This document shows, piece after piece, positions 17,920 through 27,847 of a stretch of 64,000 nucleotides of DNA (position 1 is its first letter; each line of letters opens with the position of its first letter). Made by a program: the position numbers and the translations under genes. The notes below the pieces were generated by a model, which saw only the letters and a program-made list of their open reading frames with translations, was not told the origin of the DNA and ran no database searches. The stretch covers positions 244,712-308,711 of the forward strand of contig UCKM01000015.1 of the NCBI GenBank assembly GCA_900473175.1, read 5' to 3'. The stretch comes from Hyphomicrobiales bacterium. Lineage in GTDB: Bacteria; Pseudomonadota; Alphaproteobacteria; Rhizobiales; Rhizobiaceae.

Positions 17920-19797
17920 ATGACTTCTGAAACAAATAGATACACACTGAACCACGTTGCAAAGGCCGCGTCAAAAAAGAGCACCGCAACAGCCGCGAAA
18001 GCCGATCAGATGGCGCTTGGGGTGCTTCCGGAGTGGAATCTTGCTGATCTTTATCCATCGACCGAAAGCAGCGAACTCAAGGCGGATCTTGAACTGGCCA
18101 ATGAACTTGCCGCCCAATTCGAGCAGCGCTGGAAGGGAAATCTCGCCGCCGAAGCGAGCAAGCCCAATGGCGGCGATTTCGCGATCTCGATCAAGGAATT
18201 CGAGGCGTTGGAAGACCTGATCGGCCGGATCGTCTCTTTCGCCGGGCTCGTTTATGCGGGCGACACGTCCAATCCGAAATACGCCAAGCTCTATGGCGAC
18301 ATCCAGCAGAAGATGACCGATGCCAGCACCCACCTGATTTTCTACAGCCTGGAACTCAACCGCATCGATGATGCGGTGATAGAGAAGGCGATGAACGACA
18401 ATCCTGCCATCGGCCACTACCGCCCTTGGCTGGTCGATCTGCGCAAGGACAAGCCTTATCAACTCGATGACAAGCTGGAGCAGCTTTTTCACGAGAAATC
18501 CGTCACCGGACGCGGCGCCTGGAACCGGCTCTTCGACGAGACGATGACAGCCCTGCGCTTTGAGGTGAACGGCGAGGAGCTGGCTCTCGAACCAACCCTC
18601 AATCTGCTGCAGGATGCGGATGGCGATCTGCGCAAGGCCGCCTCTGATGCACTCGCCAAGACCTTCAAGGAAAACCTGCGCACCTTCACCCTCATCACCA
18701 ACACGCTGGCCAAGGACAAGGAAATCTCCGACCGCTGGCGCGGGTTCCAGGATATCGCCGATAGCCGCCATCTTGCCAACCGCGTCGAACGCGAGGTGGT
18801 GGATGCGCTGGCCGCGGCGGTTCAGGCCGCTTACCCCACCCTGTCGCATCGCTACTATGCGCTGAAGGCCAAATGGCTCGGCCTCGACTATCTCAACAAC
18901 TGGGACCGCAATGCGCCGCTGCCCGAAACGCCGCAAGCAATCATTTCCTGGAGCGATGCGCGCGAAACCGTCCTGTCGGCCTATAGCGGCTTTGCGCCGG
19001 AAATGGCCGACATAGCGCGGCAATTTTTCGACAGGAGCTGGATCGATGCACCGACGCGTCCCGGCAAGTCGCCGGGTGCTTTCGCCCACCCTACCGTTCC
19101 TTCGGCACACCCCTACGTCCTCCTCAACTACATGGGTAAGCCGCGCGATGTCATGACCCTTGCGCACGAGCTCGGCCACGGCGTGCATCAGGTTTTGGCC
19201 GGCGAACAGGGCGCGCTCATGGCCTCGACACCGCTGACCCTCGCCGAGACGGCTTCAGTTTTCGGGGAGATGCTTACCTTCCGCTCGCTGCTCGAGAAAA
19301 CCCGCCACAAGCGCGAGCGCAAGGCCATGCTGGCGCAGAAGGCGGAAGACATGATCAATACGGTCGTGCGCCAGATCGCCTTCTACCAGTTCGAACGCCG
19401 CGTCCATACCGAGCGCATGAACGGTGAATTGACTTCCGACCGCATCGGTGAAATCTGGCTCGATGTGCAGAAGGAGAGCCTCGGACCGGCTGTGCACTTC
19501 GGCTCAGGTTATGAAACCTTCTGGACTTACATTCCGCACTTCATTCACTCGCCATTCTACGTTTATGCGTACGCCTTCGGTGATTGCCTCGTGAACTCGC
19601 TTTATGCGGTCTACCAGAACGCCGATGCGGGCTTTCAGCAAAAATACTTCGACATGCTGAAAGCGGGAGGCACCAAGCACCATTCGGAGCTGCTTGCTCC
19701 CTTCGGCCTCGATGCAACCGATCCCGGCTTTTGGCAAAAGGGCCTGTCCGTGATCGAGGGTATCATTGACGAGCTGGAGGCGATGGACGCTGCATGA
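17920..19797 (+). CDS. pepF: Oligoendopeptidase F, M3 family
   Basis: A 625-residue cytosolic zinc metallopeptidase of the M3B subfamily. The zinc motif HELGH lies in TLAHELGHGVHQVLAG at about residues 410-424, with the downstream glutamate ligand in LAETASVFGEML near 438. The N-terminal helical PepF domain starts WNLADLYPS near 37. It trims oligopeptides of about 7-17 residues in protein turnover. The stop overlaps the next start (ATGATGG), which implies translational coupling with the downstream haem-dependent demethylase-family gene. Length is typical of rhizobial members. Confidence 0.95.
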   Translation: MTSETNRYTLNHVAKAASKKSTATAAKADQMALGVLPEWNLADLYPSTESSELKADLELANELAAQFEQRWKGNLAAEASKPNGGDFAISIKEFEALEDLIGRIVSFAGLVYAGDTSNPKYAKLYGDIQQKMTDASTHLIFYSLELNRIDDAVIEKAMNDNPAIGHYRPWLVDLRKDKPYQLDDKLEQLFHEKSVTGRGAWNRLFDETMTALRFEVNGEELALEPTLNLLQDADGDLRKAASDALAKTFKENLRTFTLITNTLAKDKEISDRWRGFQDIADSRHLANRVEREVVDALAAAVQAAYPTLSHRYYALKAKWLGLDYLNNWDRNAPLPETPQAIISWSDARETVLSAYSGFAPEMADIARQFFDRSWIDAPTRPGKSPGAFAHPTVPSAHPYVLLNYMGKPRDVMTLAHELGHGVHQVLAGEQGALMASTPLTLAETASVFGEMLTFRSLLEKTRHKRERKAMLAQKAEDMINTVVRQIAFYQFERRVHTERMNGELTSDRIGEIWLDVQKESLGPAVHFGSGYETFWTYIPHFIHSPFYVYAYAFGDCLVNSLYAVYQNADAGFQQKYFDMLKAGGTKHHSELLAPFGLDATDPGFWQKGLSVIEGIIDELEAMDAA

Positions 19798-20717
19798 TGG
19801 CTGACGATGTGGACCACGCGCTGCGGCGTCCGGCGCACACGCCCTATGACGGTTCGGCGCAACCTTTCACCATTGGGCTGCAACAGCTCGACCTGAGGGA
19901 CTGGATCGAGATCGACGAAAACCTGCTCGTCTATCTTGCCGAGAAGCAGCGCCTCTTCGCGCTGCATGGCGAAAGGATTTTCGTCGAGGAGCCAGGCACG
20001 AGCCGGGGACAGAAGGAAGTTCTGGGTCTTTTGAGCGCCCACCTTGTCGAGCACTATCCCTCGATCTACCGGCGCAAGGGCGACACGATTGCCGTTGCCG
20101 GCCGCGATGAGCCTGTCATCCTGGGCGAGTGCGAGACACCTTTCCTGGATCGCGCCGCGCGTCTGGTCCAGGAAGATCTCGTGCTGATGCGTAAGGACGA
20201 ACAGCGCGGCTGGCACCTTGGCGCGGCTTCGCTGTCGTTTCCCTCATCCTGGACGTTGCTGGAAAAGTTCGGTCGCTCGATGGACGATATCCATGCGCCC
20301 GTCCCGGACTTCGGCGCTGGCACCCGCAACGCGGGCTTGATCACCCGCATGTTCGACAATCTGCGTCCGGACCGGCCCGTATGGCGCATGAACTGGTCGC
20401 TTCAGCCGGACGGCAATCTCTATCATCCACTCGCAAGCCACGAGAAGGGCGCGCTCTATACCGACGATGACATCGCCGCCCAGAGTTTTGTCCGCGTCGA
20501 GCGGCAAACACTGCGCAAATTGCCTGCGTCAGGCGACATACTCTTCACCATCCGCATTCATCTCGATCCTATAAGGGCGTTGAAGAAACATCCCGAGTGC
20601 CGTGCCATCGCCGAAGCTTTTTGCCACCAGCTGGAGGCATTGAACCCGGCGCAGTTGCACTACAAAGGTATTATGACAATTCGCGAGCGGCTTATCGGCG
20701 CCCTGAAAACCCTATAG
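19794..20717 (+). CDS. DUF3445 / haem-dependent oxidative N-demethylase family protein
   Basis: A 307-residue protein of the DUF3445 family. Recognisable pieces are HTPYDGSAQPFTIGLQQLD near residues 18-36, a central region with SFPSSWTLLEKFGRSMDDIHAPVP near 142-165 (two short motifs: SFPSSW and KFGRSMDDIHAPV), and VRVERQTLRKLP near 232-243. A characterised relative is the haem-dependent dimethylamine oxidative N-demethylase; most members are uncharacterised. The start overlaps the pepF stop codon. Which amine it handles here is unknown. Confidence 0.82.
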   Translation: MMADDVDHALRRPAHTPYDGSAQPFTIGLQQLDLRDWIEIDENLLVYLAEKQRLFALHGERIFVEEPGTSRGQKEVLGLLSAHLVEHYPSIYRRKGDTIAVAGRDEPVILGECETPFLDRAARLVQEDLVLMRKDEQRGWHLGAASLSFPSSWTLLEKFGRSMDDIHAPVPDFGAGTRNAGLITRMFDNLRPDRPVWRMNWSLQPDGNLYHPLASHEKGALYTDDDIAAQSFVRVERQTLRKLPASGDILFTIRIHLDPIRALKKHPECRAIAEAFCHQLEALNPAQLHYKGIMTIRERLIGALKTL

Positions 20718-20867
20718 TCGCCGTTCAATTAACAGTAGATTCAATTTTCACCTAAAGGCGCAAAGGGTTGTTTGCTCTTTGTCATGTCTATGCTCTATGG
20801 TTGCTTTGATGCCGACCTATAGCGGCTGTCCTCAATGATGGAGATCAAAATTAGGAGCAACAAAAAA

Positions 20868-22313
20868 ATGGCGAAGGCTGAATGGCCTATACATGGAGAA
20901 ATTACCGGTCCGATCGTGATGATTGGTTTTGGGTCCATCGGTCGGGGTACCCTGCCCCTCATCGAACGCCACTTCAAATATGACAAATCCCGCCTGGTCG
21001 TCATCGATCCGAGCGATGCCAACAAGAAGCTGCTCGACGAGCGCGGCATCCGGTTCATCCAGCAGGCAGTTACCAAAGACAATTACAAGGCGCTGCTTAA
21101 GCCGCTTTTGACAGAAGGTGGAGGCCAGGGATTCTGCGTCAATCTTTCCGTCGACACCTCGTCCGTCGACATCATGCGCCTGTGCCGCAAACATGGTGCG
21201 CTCTATATCGACACGGTGATCGAGCCCTGGACGGGCTTTTACTACGCCAACGACCTCGATAATGCCGACCGCACCAATTACGCCCTGCGCCAGACCCTGC
21301 TCGCCGAGAGGAAGAAACATCCTGGCGGCCCGACTGCAGTTTCCTGCTGCGGCGCCAATCCCGGCATGGTCTCATGGTTCGTCAAGCAGGGCCTGCTCGA
21401 GCTTGCCAGAGACCTTGGCCTTGAGCACGCGGAGCCCGCACGCACCGACCGCGAGGGCTGGGCGCGACTGATGAAGAAGGTCGGCGTCAAGGGCATCCAT
21501 ATTGCCGAACGCGACACGCAACGGGCGAATGAACCAAAGCCCTTTGGCGCTTTCTGGAACACGTGGTCAGTCGATGGCTTCATATCGGAAGGCTTGCAAC
21601 CGGCAGAACTGGGCTGGGGCACGCACGAGAAGTGGATGCCGAAGAACGCCCGCAAGCAGAAGAAGGGCAGCAAGTCCGCAATCTTTCTCGAACAGCCCGG
21701 CGCCGACACGCGCATCCGGACCTGGTGTCCGACCGAGGGTGCTCAGTTTGGTTTGCTCGTCACGCACAATGAGTCGATCTCGATCGCCGATTTTTTCACC
21801 GTGCACGACAAGAAGGGAAAGGCGAATTATCGGCCGACCTGCCACTACGCCTATCACCCATCCAATGTTGCAACCCTGTCTCTCGATGAAATGTTCGGTG
21901 CAGCCGGCCAGCCGCAGGCGATCCAGCATGTGCTCGACGAGTCGGAAATCGTCGATGGTGCCGATGAACTTGGCGTCCTCATCTACGGTCACGAAAAGAA
22001 TGCTTATTGGTACGGATCGCAGCTGACGATCGAGGAAGCACGCAGGCTCGCGCCCTATCAGAACGCCACTGGCCTGCAGGTCACGTCCGCCGTCATGGCC
22101 GGTATGGTCTGGGCGCTGGAGAACCCTGACGCTGGTATCGTCGAGGCCGACGAGATGGACTTCCGCCGCTGCCTTGAAGTGCAAAAGCCCTATCTCGGCC
22201 CGCTCAGGGCGCACTACACCGATTGGACGCCGCTGGAAAACCGGCCGGGACTGTTCAAGGAGAACCTCGATTTGGGCGATCCGTGGCAGTTCCGCAATAT
22301 CCTCGTCCGCTGA
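20868..22313 (+). CDS. hss: Homospermidine synthase
   Basis: A 481-residue NAD-dependent enzyme joining two putrescine units (or spermidine and putrescine) to give sym-homospermidine, the main long polyamine of many Rhizobiales. The Rossmann motif MIGFGSIGRGTLPLI is at about residues 18-32. Further family segments are the CCGANPGMVSWFVKQGL region near 172-188 and TCHYAYHPSNVATLSLDE near 323-340. The ATG at 20868 has AGGAG about 10 nt upstream and gives the usual length; an upstream in-frame ATG at 20835 is less likely. The odc gene at 4789-5922 supplies putrescine. Confidence 0.95.
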   Translation: MAKAEWPIHGEITGPIVMIGFGSIGRGTLPLIERHFKYDKSRLVVIDPSDANKKLLDERGIRFIQQAVTKDNYKALLKPLLTEGGGQGFCVNLSVDTSSVDIMRLCRKHGALYIDTVIEPWTGFYYANDLDNADRTNYALRQTLLAERKKHPGGPTAVSCCGANPGMVSWFVKQGLLELARDLGLEHAEPARTDREGWARLMKKVGVKGIHIAERDTQRANEPKPFGAFWNTWSVDGFISEGLQPAELGWGTHEKWMPKNARKQKKGSKSAIFLEQPGADTRIRTWCPTEGAQFGLLVTHNESISIADFFTVHDKKGKANYRPTCHYAYHPSNVATLSLDEMFGAAGQPQAIQHVLDESEIVDGADELGVLIYGHEKNAYWYGSQLTIEEARRLAPYQNATGLQVTSAVMAGMVWALENPDAGIVEADEMDFRRCLEVQKPYLGPLRAHYTDWTPLENRPGLFKENLDLGDPWQFRNILVR

Positions 22314-22320
22314 TCGAGAA

Positions 22321-22342
22321 GCGGCAGCCTCCGGGCTGCCGC
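22321..22342. terminator. Hairpin downstream of hss
   Basis: GCGGCAGCC at 22321-22329 pairs over 9 bp with GGCTGCCGC at 22334-22342, starting 8 bases after the hss stop. No T tract follows, so an intrinsic terminator is only possible. Confidence 0.5.
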
Positions 22343-22528
22343 CAACCCTCGCTCACGCCGCCGCGGCGATCAGTGGAGACGCGAATACCGCACGCTCTCG
22401 GTAGGGACCGCCGCGCGTAAGCAGCGTGGTCAATAGCAACCAATTCAAATCTTCAACTAAACTTAGGTCTTGTTTCTGCTTGATTTTCACGGCATTTAGA
22501 CAATCCATATCCATTGGGAGACTGTTGC

Positions 22529-22918
22529 ATGAAACGCTTTTCGTTGGCCGCCACCGCAGCGACGCTTGCCCTTTCCCTTGCCGGCTGCATGAGCGGGGGT
22601 GTGCAGGAGGGTGGCCCAACTCAGGTCACGCGCCCGACAGATGCGGTCCAGGGGCAATGGTTCGACACGTCCGGCGTCGCCTTCTCCAATTTCAATGGCG
22701 GTGTGTTCGAAACCCGCGCCAATGACACCAAGGAGAAGCTGGCGGAAGGCAATTACCGGTTCGCGTCGGCCAATCTGATCGAAATCAACCTGCGTTCACT
22801 TGCCCGCGGCACACAATCGAAGGTCAATTGCGCCCTGGTCAGCGCCGGTCAGCTGAATTGCACCTCCTCCAGCGGCCAGCAATTCACCCTGACGCGGCGC
22901 TCACCGCAAGTGGGCTGA
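22529..22918 (+). CDS. omp10: Omp10-type outer-membrane lipoprotein
   Basis: A 129-residue lipoprotein precursor. The signal peptide of about 20 residues ends in the lipobox LAGC, so Cys20 would be lipidated. The mature part matches the Brucella Omp10 pattern from memory: FNGGVFETRANDTKEKLAEG near residues 60-79, IEINLRSLARGTQSKVNCAL near 90-109 and LNCTSSSGQQFTLTRR near 113-128. Brucella Omp10 is a minor surface-exposed outer-membrane lipoprotein. The ATG at 22529 follows GGGAG. This gene is one of the better pointers to a Brucella/Phyllobacterium-like host. Confidence 0.88.
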   Translation: MKRFSLAATAATLALSLAGCMSGGVQEGGPTQVTRPTDAVQGQWFDTSGVAFSNFNGGVFETRANDTKEKLAEGNYRFASANLIEINLRSLARGTQSKVNCALVSAGQLNCTSSSGQQFTLTRRSPQVG

Positions 22919-23038
22919 AAACATTCAACCAATTGCCCGGTTGCGCGGCTCCTCAAGTGATGAAACCATTGCAGTGGCTTTGTCATACAGGTGCCAATGA
23001 GTGATGCCAGCATCGGGTCATTGAACGAGGAGCAGATC

Positions 23039-24922
23039 ATGTCCGGAATTCTCGCCAGAGTCCTGTTGGCAACCTCGGCCCTTGGCTTATCGGCTAGTGC
23101 GGCATTGGCCGACTACACACTCAACATTCTCCATATCAACGACCAGCATTCGCGCATCGAGGCGATCAACAAATATGATTCCACTTGCTCTACCGAAGAG
23201 GAGAGCAAGAACGAATGTTTCGGCGGGATCGCCCGCGTCAAGGCGAAGATCGATGAGCGCCGGGCGGCCCTCTCCAAGGATAGCGGCAATGTGATCGTCC
23301 TTGATGCGGGCGATGAATTCCAGGGATCGCTGTTCTACACGACCTATAAGGGCGACGACACGGCCGAGTTCATGAACCAGATGGGCTTTGATGCCATGGC
23401 CCTCGGCAATCACGAATTCGATGACACGCCGGTCACGCTAGCCAAGTTTCTCGACAAGGTGAAGTTTCCGGTCATCTCGAGCAACGTCGAAGCAGCACCG
23501 GATTCACCCATTGCCGGCAAGTTCAAGCCCTATCTCATCAAGGAGATCGGCGGGCAGAAGATCGGCATCATCTCGGCCTTGACCGCTGACACAGCGGAGA
23601 TCTCCAGCCCCGGACCGACCGTGAAATTTGCTGATGAAGTCGAGACATTGAAAAAGCTCGTCGATACGCTGAAGGGTGAAGGCGTCAACAAGATCATCGC
23701 GCTCAATCACTATGGCTATCTCAGGGACAAGGAACTCGCCGCAAAAGTTGACGGCATCGATGTCATCGTTGGCGGCCACAGCCACACGCTGCTGTCGAAT
23801 ACCGATCCGGAAGCCATCGGCCCCTATCCGACGCTGGTGAAGAGCCCCTCCGGCAGGGATGTGCCGATCGTGCAGGCAAAGTCCTATTCCAAATACCTCG
23901 GCGAGCTCAAGGTCACCTTCGACGACGAGGGGAATGTTACCAGGAGCGAAGGCGCGCCAATCCTGCTCGATTCGTCCGTCACGCCTGACCCCGCCTTTGC
24001 CGCCCGGATCAAGGAGCTTGCCAAGCCGATAGAAGAGCTGAAGGCACGCAAAGTCGGTGAATCGAGCGGCGTGATCGAGGCGGCGCGCGAGGTCTGCCGG
24101 GTCAAGGAATGCAGCATGGGCGACCTCGCCGCCGACGCCATGCTCGAGCGCGTCAAGGGTCAGGGGGTGACGATTGCCATCATAAATGGCGGCGGTCTGC
24201 GCGCATCGATCGATGCGGGCGACGTCACCATGGGCGAAGTCCTCACGGTCCTGCCCTTCCAGAATACTCTGGCGACATTCCAGCTGCGGGGATCGGATGT
24301 TGTGGCAGCGCTGGAAAACGGCGTCAGCCAGATCGACCAGGGCGCCGGTCGCTTCCCGCAGGTCGCCGGCCTCAAATACACATTCGATGTGTCCAAACCC
24401 GTCGGCAGCCGTATCTCGGATGTTCAGGTGATGCAGGGCGACAGCTGGCGGCCGATCGACACCGGCGCAACTTATGGCGTCGTCTCGAACAACTACATGC
24501 GGGCAGGTGGGGATGGCTACAAGGTTTTCTCCACCAATGCGGTCAACGCCTATGATTACGGCCCGGGCCTCGAATTGGTGCTCGCCGATTATTTGGGCAA
24601 GCACACCCCCTATAAGCCCTATACGGATGGACGCATTTCAGCCGTGGTCGCAACCTCTCCCGAACAACCCAAAGCAGCGGCCACCACGTCAACGACGACT
24701 GCCACGACCGCCATTGTGACAACGAAACCTGCGGCAGAACCGGTGACGGCTGCCAATCATCATCCCGACACCTATACGATCAAGCGCGGCGACAATTTCT
24801 GGGATATTGCAGAAGAGGTTTATGGCAAAGGAATTGATTGGAAGAAACTCGCCGAGGCCAATCCGCAAATGAAGGTGATGAAGCTGCCGATCGGCGCGGA
24901 GATGAAGGTTCCAGCGCTATAG
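23039..24922 (+). CDS. Bifunctional UDP-sugar hydrolase/5'-nucleotidase with C-terminal LysM
   Basis: A 627-residue periplasmic phosphoesterase of the UshA/5'-nucleotidase family. A signal peptide covers about residues 1-24. The metallophosphatase domain has LHINDQHSRIE near 32, VIVLDAGDEFQGS near 84, ALGNHEFDD near 118 and GGHSHTLL near 246. The C-terminal nucleotidase domain follows (GGGLRASIDAGDVTMGEVL near 383 and the substrate-stacking region YGVVSNNYMRAGGDGY near 480). A threonine/alanine-rich linker leads to a LysM-like module at about 580-627 (TIKRGDNFWDIAEEVYG), which would anchor it to peptidoglycan. AACGAGGAG precedes the ATG at 23039. Confidence 0.9.
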   Translation: MSGILARVLLATSALGLSASAALADYTLNILHINDQHSRIEAINKYDSTCSTEEESKNECFGGIARVKAKIDERRAALSKDSGNVIVLDAGDEFQGSLFYTTYKGDDTAEFMNQMGFDAMALGNHEFDDTPVTLAKFLDKVKFPVISSNVEAAPDSPIAGKFKPYLIKEIGGQKIGIISALTADTAEISSPGPTVKFADEVETLKKLVDTLKGEGVNKIIALNHYGYLRDKELAAKVDGIDVIVGGHSHTLLSNTDPEAIGPYPTLVKSPSGRDVPIVQAKSYSKYLGELKVTFDDEGNVTRSEGAPILLDSSVTPDPAFAARIKELAKPIEELKARKVGESSGVIEAAREVCRVKECSMGDLAADAMLERVKGQGVTIAIINGGGLRASIDAGDVTMGEVLTVLPFQNTLATFQLRGSDVVAALENGVSQIDQGAGRFPQVAGLKYTFDVSKPVGSRISDVQVMQGDSWRPIDTGATYGVVSNNYMRAGGDGYKVFSTNAVNAYDYGPGLELVLADYLGKHTPYKPYTDGRISAVVATSPEQPKAAATTSTTTATTAIVTTKPAAEPVTAANHHPDTYTIKRGDNFWDIAEEVYGKGIDWKKLAEANPQMKVMKLPIGAEMKVPAL

Positions 24923-24946
24923 GACCCATTCTGTGGCAACTGCGTG

Positions 24947-25075
24947 GTGCGTGGTTCGACAAGCTCACCATGAGGGAGGTGGCTTGGTCGCATCGCGCCA
25001 ATGTGTTCAGCAGGGCGAGGATTCTTCGCTGCAGCTCGCCTACCTCCCCCATGGTGAGCTTGTCGAACCACGCAC
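24947..25075. repeat. REP-like inverted-repeat element, copy 3
   Basis: The left arm begins GTGCGTGGTTCGACAAGCTC at 24947; the exact inverse complement ends at 25075. It lies 25 bases after the nucleotidase stop codon and about 100 bases before hemH. Confidence 0.88.
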
Positions 25076-25179
25076 ATTGTCGCTGCAACGATATGTTGAC
25101 CAGCGTGCCCAACATGCGGCCTTTCGCACTCTTGCAATAAAGCCTGTCGCGCCTAGGTTCCACCCCGCAGAGTGGAGTT

Positions 25180-26235
25180 ATGGACATGGCAATTTCTGAT
25201 GAGGTCCGGGTGGTGTTAAGGAAGCCGGAAAACCATCCGGATAGCGAAACGTCGAAGATCGGCGTTCTTCTCGTCAATCTCGGCACGCCCGACGGCACCG
25301 ACAAGACGTCAATGCGACGCTACCTTGCCGAATTCCTGTCTGACAAACGCGTGATCGAATGGCCGCGCGCCATCTGGCTGCCGGTGCTCCATGGCATCGT
25401 GCTCAACACACGTCCGAAAAAATCCGGCGCGCTCTACGACAAGATATGGAATCGCGAGCGCAACGAGTCCCCGCTGCGCACCTATACCCGCTCGCAAAGC
25501 GAGAAGCTCGCCGCCGCCCTCGCCTCAAACGCCGGCGTGATTGTCGACTGGGGCATGCGTTATGGCCAACCATCGATCGAAGCAGCGTTGCAGCGTCTTG
25601 ACCAGCAGGGCTGCAAGCGGATCGTCATGTTCCCGCTCTACCCGCAATATTCCGCAACGACGACGGCGACTGTAAACGACAAGTTCTTCGAGGCGTTGAT
25701 CAAGATGCGCTTCATGCCGGCAACGCGTACAGTGCCCTCCTACCAGGACGAGGCCGTCTATATCGATGCACTGGCCACCTCGATCGAGAAGCACTACGCA
25801 ACGCTCGACTTCGAGCCTGAGGTCCTGATCGCCTCCTATCACGGCATACCGCAGAGCTATTTCAAGCGCGGCGATCCCTATCCATGCCATTGCTGGAAGA
25901 CGACACGGCTCCTGCTCGAAAGGCTCGGCTGGAATGAGGGCAAGCTGATCACCTGCTTTCAGTCGCGCTTTGGGCCTGAAGAATGGATGCAGCCCTATAC
26001 GGATAAAACGCTCGAAAAACTTGCGAAGGAGGGGGTGAAATCGGTTGCGGTCTTTAACCCCGGTTTTGTCGCCGACTGCCTTGAAACGTTGGAGGAAATC
26101 GCTGGCGAGGGCTCTGAAATCTTCCACCACAATGGCGGCGTCAACTTCACCCACATCCCCTGCCTCAATGATTCCGATGAGGGGATGAAGGTGATAGAGA
26201 CCCTTGTGCGCCGCGAATTGCAGGGCTGGATTTAG
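25180..26235 (+). CDS. hemH: Ferrochelatase
   Basis: A 351-residue protein inserting iron into protoporphyrin IX, the last step of protohaem synthesis, usually membrane-associated in the cytoplasm. Family motifs: KIGVLLVNLGTPDG near residues 26-39, MRYGQPSIEAAL near 125-136, the catalytic histidine in LIASYHGIPQSYFKRGDPY near 222-240, and FQSRFGPEEWMQPYT near 262-276. Length fits proteobacterial forms without the C-terminal 2Fe-2S extension. Two ATG codons (25180, 25186) are close together; the first is used. Confidence 0.97.
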   Translation: MDMAISDEVRVVLRKPENHPDSETSKIGVLLVNLGTPDGTDKTSMRRYLAEFLSDKRVIEWPRAIWLPVLHGIVLNTRPKKSGALYDKIWNRERNESPLRTYTRSQSEKLAAALASNAGVIVDWGMRYGQPSIEAALQRLDQQGCKRIVMFPLYPQYSATTTATVNDKFFEALIKMRFMPATRTVPSYQDEAVYIDALATSIEKHYATLDFEPEVLIASYHGIPQSYFKRGDPYPCHCWKTTRLLLERLGWNEGKLITCFQSRFGPEEWMQPYTDKTLEKLAKEGVKSVAVFNPGFVADCLETLEEIAGEGSEIFHHNGGVNFTHIPCLNDSDEGMKVIETLVRRELQGWI

Positions 26236-26340
26236 AAGCTCTCGGGCTCGCTAGAATCAGAACGATCGTCTATCTTGGCTTCGCCCGCCCTCAGGGTGAT
26301 CATTGACACCGCTCAAGCGGTCGTCGCCAGGGAGACCATA

Positions 26341-27342
26341 ATGCCGTTCAGCGGTTTCGACTTTACCATTCCGGTCCTTGTGCTTCTGGTGCTGGTGGTT
26401 CTGTTTGCGGGCGTCAAGACCGTGCCCCAAGGCTACAACTACACCATCGAACGCTTCGGCAAATATACGCGCACCCTCGCACCGGGATTAAGCCTCATCG
26501 TGCCGTTCTTCGACCGCATTGGCGCCAAGCTCAACATGATGGAACAGGTGCTGGACGTTCCAACGCAGGAAGTCATCACCAAGGACAATGCCAACATTGC
26601 CGTCGACGGCATTGCTTTTTACCAGATCCTTAATGCGCCACAGGCTGCCTATCAGGTGAGCGGCCTGAAGAATGCCATTCTCAACCTGACGATGACCAAT
26701 ATCCGTACAGTCATGGGCTCCATGGTCCTCGACGAACTCCTGTCGAACCGCGATGCCATCAACGATCGTCTGCTGCGCGTGGTCGACGAAGCTGCGCACT
26801 CCTGGGGCATCAAGATGACCCGTGTCGAAATCAAGGACATAAACCCACCCAAGGACTTGCTCGATTCCATGGCCCGGCAGATGAAAGCCGAACGCGACAA
26901 GCGTGCCGTGGTGCTTGAAGCAGAAGGTACACGGGCGGCGCAGATCTTACGCGCCGAAGGCCTGAAGCAGTCGCAGATCCTCGAGGCCGAGGGCCGGCGC
27001 GAAGCGGCCTTCCGTGAGGCCGAAGGGCGCGAACGTCTGGCCCAGGCCGAAGCGACGGCAACCGAACTTGTTTCCGCTGCGATAAGCGGCGGCAATGTGC
27101 AGGCGATCAACTATTTCGTCGCGCAGAAATACACCGAAGCCTTTGGCAAGTTCGCTGCCAGCCCCAACCAGAAAATCATTCTGATGCCGATGGAAGCTTC
27201 CTCGCTTATCGGCACGCTCGGCGGTATCGGCTCCATTGCCCGTGAAGTCTTCGGCGAAGCTGTCCAGTCGGGCACACCCGGCCCGACAACGCCGCCGGCA
27301 CGCGGACGGACCGTTCCCGGCACCGGCGGTTCGAATACGTAA
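26341..27342 (+). CDS. SPFH/band 7 domain protein (QmcA-like stomatin)
   Basis: A 333-residue membrane-anchored scaffold protein. One N-terminal helix (about residues 8-28) is followed by the SPFH domain, recognised by [23 protein letters not shown] near 32-54 (two motifs: [13 protein letters not shown] and [11 protein letters not shown]). A glutamate/alanine-rich coiled coil with EAEG repeats at about 190-240 and a Pro/Gly-rich tail complete it. Partners in this layout are NfeD proteins, and the next gene encodes one. The pair is thought to organise membrane microdomains and protease access. The ATG at 26341 puts the helix at the N-terminus and follows AGGGAG. Confidence 0.92.
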   Translation: MPFSGFDFTIPVLVLLVLVVLFAGVKTVPQGYNYTIERFGKYTRTLAPGLSLIVPFFDRIGAKLNMMEQVLDVPTQEVITKDNANIAVDGIAFYQILNAPQAAYQVSGLKNAILNLTMTNIRTVMGSMVLDELLSNRDAINDRLLRVVDEAAHSWGIKMTRVEIKDINPPKDLLDSMARQMKAERDKRAVVLEAEGTRAAQILRAEGLKQSQILEAEGRREAAFREAEGRERLAQAEATATELVSAAISGGNVQAINYFVAQKYTEAFGKFAASPNQKIILMPMEASSLIGTLGGIGSIAREVFGEAVQSGTPGPTTPPARGRTVPGTGGSNT

Positions 27343-27365
27343 GGACCGGCAAAGGAGCCCCGCCC

Positions 27366-27824
27366 ATGCTGGAACGTCTCTTCGCCGAACTCGGTCCCTG
27401 GAACTGGGTTGTCCTCGGTCTCGTCCTCATGATTTTTGAGGTCGCCGCCCCCGGCATATTCTTTCTCTGGTTCGGCATCGCCGCGCTCATCGTCGGGGCA
27501 CTGGCGCTCCTCTTCGGGGAAGCGCTTGGCCTTCACTGGCAGGTCCAGGTCATCCTGTTTCTGGTGCTTTCGATCATTGCCGTCTTCATCGGCCGGAGGC
27601 TTATCGGCGCGACCGACGTCGTATCGGACGAGCCGCTGCTCAACCGCCGGGCCGAGCAACTCATTGGCCATGTGGTGACGTTGGAGGAGGCAACGGTCAA
27701 CGGTCGCGGTCGTGCCCGTGTCGGCGATAGCCTGTGGCGCGTCACCGGCCCGGATCTTGCAGCTGGTACCCGCGTGCGCATCACCGGCATCGACCATGGT
27801 GTGTTGATTATCGAAGCCGCCTGA
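27366..27824 (+). CDS. NfeD family membrane protein
   Basis: A 152-residue short-form NfeD protein. Hydrophobic helices lie at about residues 14-34, 38-52 and 55-76, followed by a soluble OB-fold domain at about 88-150 (LIGHVVTLEEATVNGRGRARVGD and VTGPDLAAGTRVRITGI regions, each read as the beta-barrel strands). It is 23 bp after the SPFH gene, the classic operon pair. The NfeD OB domain binds the SPFH partner in studied systems. It lacks the long ClpP-like serine protease region of NfeD1b. Confidence 0.92.
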   Translation: MLERLFAELGPWNWVVLGLVLMIFEVAAPGIFFLWFGIAALIVGALALLFGEALGLHWQVQVILFLVLSIIAVFIGRRLIGATDVVSDEPLLNRRAEQLIGHVVTLEEATVNGRGRARVGDSLWRVTGPDLAAGTRVRITGIDHGVLIIEAA

Positions 27825-27847
27825 TTTTCAGATGGCGCATCAGATTT

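Noticed and set aside
24820..25199. Reading frames with HGELVEPRTT or MVSLSNHA
   Set aside because: These come from the arms of the REP-like element; the same strings appear at each copy.
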